DNA of 64,000 bases, taken from assembly GCF_007859275.1 (NCBI RefSeq), contig NZ_VOHC01000031.1, positions 1 through 64,000 of the forward strand, given 5' to 3'. Numbering within the stretch: the stretch's first letter is position 1; each line of letters starts with the position of its first letter. The position numbers and the translations under genes were made by a program. Of the stretch, positions 62,850 to 64,000 are shown piece by piece. The notes under the pieces are model-generated. The model saw only the letters and a list, made by a program, of their open reading frames with translations, searched no databases and was not told the origin of the DNA. This stretch comes from Planomicrobium sp. CPCC 101079 (GTDB lineage: Bacteria > Bacillota > Bacilli > Bacillales_A > Planococcaceae).

Positions 62850-63533
62850 TTGTTCAATGAAATTTTTGGACTGAGCTTTGTCTTAGTCAATTTTATAATG
62901 TTGTTGATCATGTATAAATTCTTTGGAAAAGCCGGTTTGTTCGCTTGGGTTGCCATCTCCACAATCTTGGCCAATATCCAAGTGACCAAAACAATCGAGA
63001 TAATCGGCTTGACTGCGACGCTAGGCAATAGCTTGTATGCCTCAACTTTTTTGGCAACCGATATTTTGAACGAGAAATACGGCAAAAAAGATGCGCAAAA
63101 AGCGGTTTGGCTTGGGTTTTTCTCCCTGTTAATCATGATAGTTGCCATGCAATTCGGCATGAAATTCATTCCAGCGGCAAGTGATTTCGCCGATGAATCG
63201 CTGCATACCATCTTCGGCTTAATCCCTCAAATCGCCATCGCGAGCATGTTTGCCTATTTGGCAAGCCAGCATCTGGATGTCTGGATTTTCACTGCCTTGC
63301 GTAAGATATTTTCGTCAGATGGCCAGTTCTGGATCCGCAACAACGGTTCTACATTGATTAGCCAATTGCTGGATACATTGATTTTCACTAGCATCGCTTT
63401 TTTCGGCGTTTATTCGTTTGACGTCTGGATCCAGATTTTCCTCTCCACATATATTCTCAAATTTATCGTTTCCGTTCTTGATACGCCATTTGGCTATTTG
63501 GCGAAAATCATCAAACCAGCAGACGAAAAGTAG
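62850..63533 (+). CDS. ypdP: queuosine precursor transporter
   Basis: 227 residues, six predicted spans. YhhQ/QueT-like family blocks: TILANIQVTKTIEI, TFLATDILNEKYGKKDAQKA and LISQLLDTLIFTSIAFFGVY. Imports preQ0/preQ1 for tRNA queuosine. TTG start behind AAGGAGG. Riboswitch control is direct evidence for the role. Same neighbour (ypeP) as in B. subtilis. Confidence 0.92.
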   Translation: MFNEIFGLSFVLVNFIMLLIMYKFFGKAGLFAWVAISTILANIQVTKTIEIIGLTATLGNSLYASTFLATDILNEKYGKKDAQKAVWLGFFSLLIMIVAMQFGMKFIPAASDFADESLHTIFGLIPQIAIASMFAYLASQHLDVWIFTALRKIFSSDGQFWIRNNGSTLISQLLDTLIFTSIAFFGVYSFDVWIQIFLSTYILKFIVSVLDTPFGYLAKIIKPADEK

Positions 63534-63541
63534 GTGATACC

Positions 63542-63931
63542 ATGCTTGAAGTGTTTATCGACGCGGCGACTGCCGGAACTCCGAAAGTCAGTGCAGTCGG
63601 TGTGTTTATTAGAGGAGAAGGCCATTTAGTCAAATGGAGCGAATACATAGGCGAGATGGACAATCACATGGCAGAGTTCACCGCTCTCGTCAAAGGCTTG
63701 CAGCTGGCGAGGGAATTATCGACCGGCATGATTTCCATCAAGTCAGATTCGCAGGTAGCAGTTGATGCCTTTGACCGGGGTTTTACAAAAAACCAAAAGT
63801 TTAAACCTTTGTTGGAAGAAGCCTTGAGACTTTCTGAAGAATTCGATTTTTGCTTTATCAAATGGATTCCTGACTCGCAAAACCGTGCAGCCGACGATCT
63901 GGCAAGAAGCGAGCTCCGGGCGAATAAATAA
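63542..63931 (+). CDS. ypeP: RNase H-like protein YpeP
   Basis: 129 residues. RNase H fold with acidic catalytic residues: Asp7 in VFIDAATAG, Glu in MAEFTALVKGL, Asp in IKSDSQVAVDAF, Asp in RAADDLARSEL. Possibly active on RNA/DNA hybrids; annotated in genomes as reverse transcriptase-like or ribonuclease H family. Starts eight bases after ypdP, one operon. Confidence 0.88.
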   Translation: MLEVFIDAATAGTPKVSAVGVFIRGEGHLVKWSEYIGEMDNHMAEFTALVKGLQLARELSTGMISIKSDSQVAVDAFDRGFTKNQKFKPLLEEALRLSEEFDFCFIKWIPDSQNRAADDLARSELRANK

Positions 63932-63937
63932 GCAACT

Positions 63938-63973
63938 TGACACCCGCCCCTTTATTGGGAAGCGGGTGTTTTC
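63938..63973 (+). terminator. terminator of ypdP-ypeP
   Basis: ACACCCGC, loop, GCGGGTGT, then TTTTCG. Eight bases past the ypeP stop. The remaining bases to 64000 hold no visible gene. Confidence 0.85.
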
Positions 63974-64000
63974 GTTTAGGCAAAGACGGCGAAGGTGAAT

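Noticed and set aside
1..64000. CRISPR array, tRNA genes, prophage or insertion sequence
   Set aside because: No spaced direct repeats, cloverleaf sequences, integrase, transposase or phage structural genes were seen on reading both strands.

Overview
The window is chromosomal DNA of a low-to-mid-GC Gram-positive bacterium of the Bacillales, most likely a Planococcaceae member (Planococcus/Planomicrobium/Sporosarcina type). This rests on the 16S rRNA 5' end at the left edge, strong AGGAGG ribosome binding sites, S-box, THI and preQ1 riboswitches, and gene blocks in the same order as in Bacillus subtilis (odhA-odhB-yojO-yojN; thyA-dfrA-degV-ypmR-ypmS-msrAB; ypgR-yfmR-ypgQ; ypdP-ypeP). The genus is an inference; the full 16S gene would settle it.

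Layout. 1-560: 5' end of an rRNA operon running left, with its AT-rich leader and promoter. 560-4600: an accessory strip of decayed gene fragments (MOSC protein, GNAT acetyltransferase, two similar unidentified C-terminal tails), then three unrelated single genes on the minus strand (HEAT repeat, DUF5694, HExxH peptidase), each followed at its 3' end by a 34-bp palindrome with 13-8-13 geometry. A second family of palindromes lies upstream of the last gene. 4600-10000: DUF2254 membrane protein and a SAM-riboswitch-controlled metNPQ methionine transporter ending in an iron-type alcohol dehydrogenase. 10240-13800: TPP-riboswitch-controlled ykoFEDC, an ECF thiamine/HMP transporter. 14000-25000: membrane, envelope and repair genes (Spo0M-like, AI-2E family, LCP, MsrA, HAD nucleotidase, MFS, ABC-F YkpA, YkvA, secreted M4 protease, cold shock protein). 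25260-27260: xpaC-telA. 27300-35320: yojO-yojN, DedA and 2-oxoglutarate dehydrogenase. 35500-41900: PAS-GGDEF diguanylate cyclase, DapF, stand-alone MurG, MATE pump, CobW-type GTPase. 41900-51800: housekeeping block of Ctp protease, DeoD, MsrAB, YpmR/S, DegV, DHFR, ThyA, YpjP, YpiP and BrxA, with two tiny membrane-protein genes. 52000-54250: five small genes of unknown family. 54400-58100: CvfC, YfmR, YpgQ. 58500-61730: an operon of an ATP-grasp ligase and an unrecognised 654-residue protein with papain-like C/H/N signatures. 62800-64000: preQ1 riboswitch, queuosine-precursor transporter YpdP and RNase H-like YpeP.

Two places look most worth following up: the palindrome-delimited single-gene array at 2135-4509, which resembles gene cassettes carrying 3' recombination sites, and the ATP-grasp/papain-like operon at 58523-61733, which looks like an undescribed peptide or amide bond-forming system. 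The rest is mostly conserved Bacillales core, with three classical riboswitches giving firm functional assignments.
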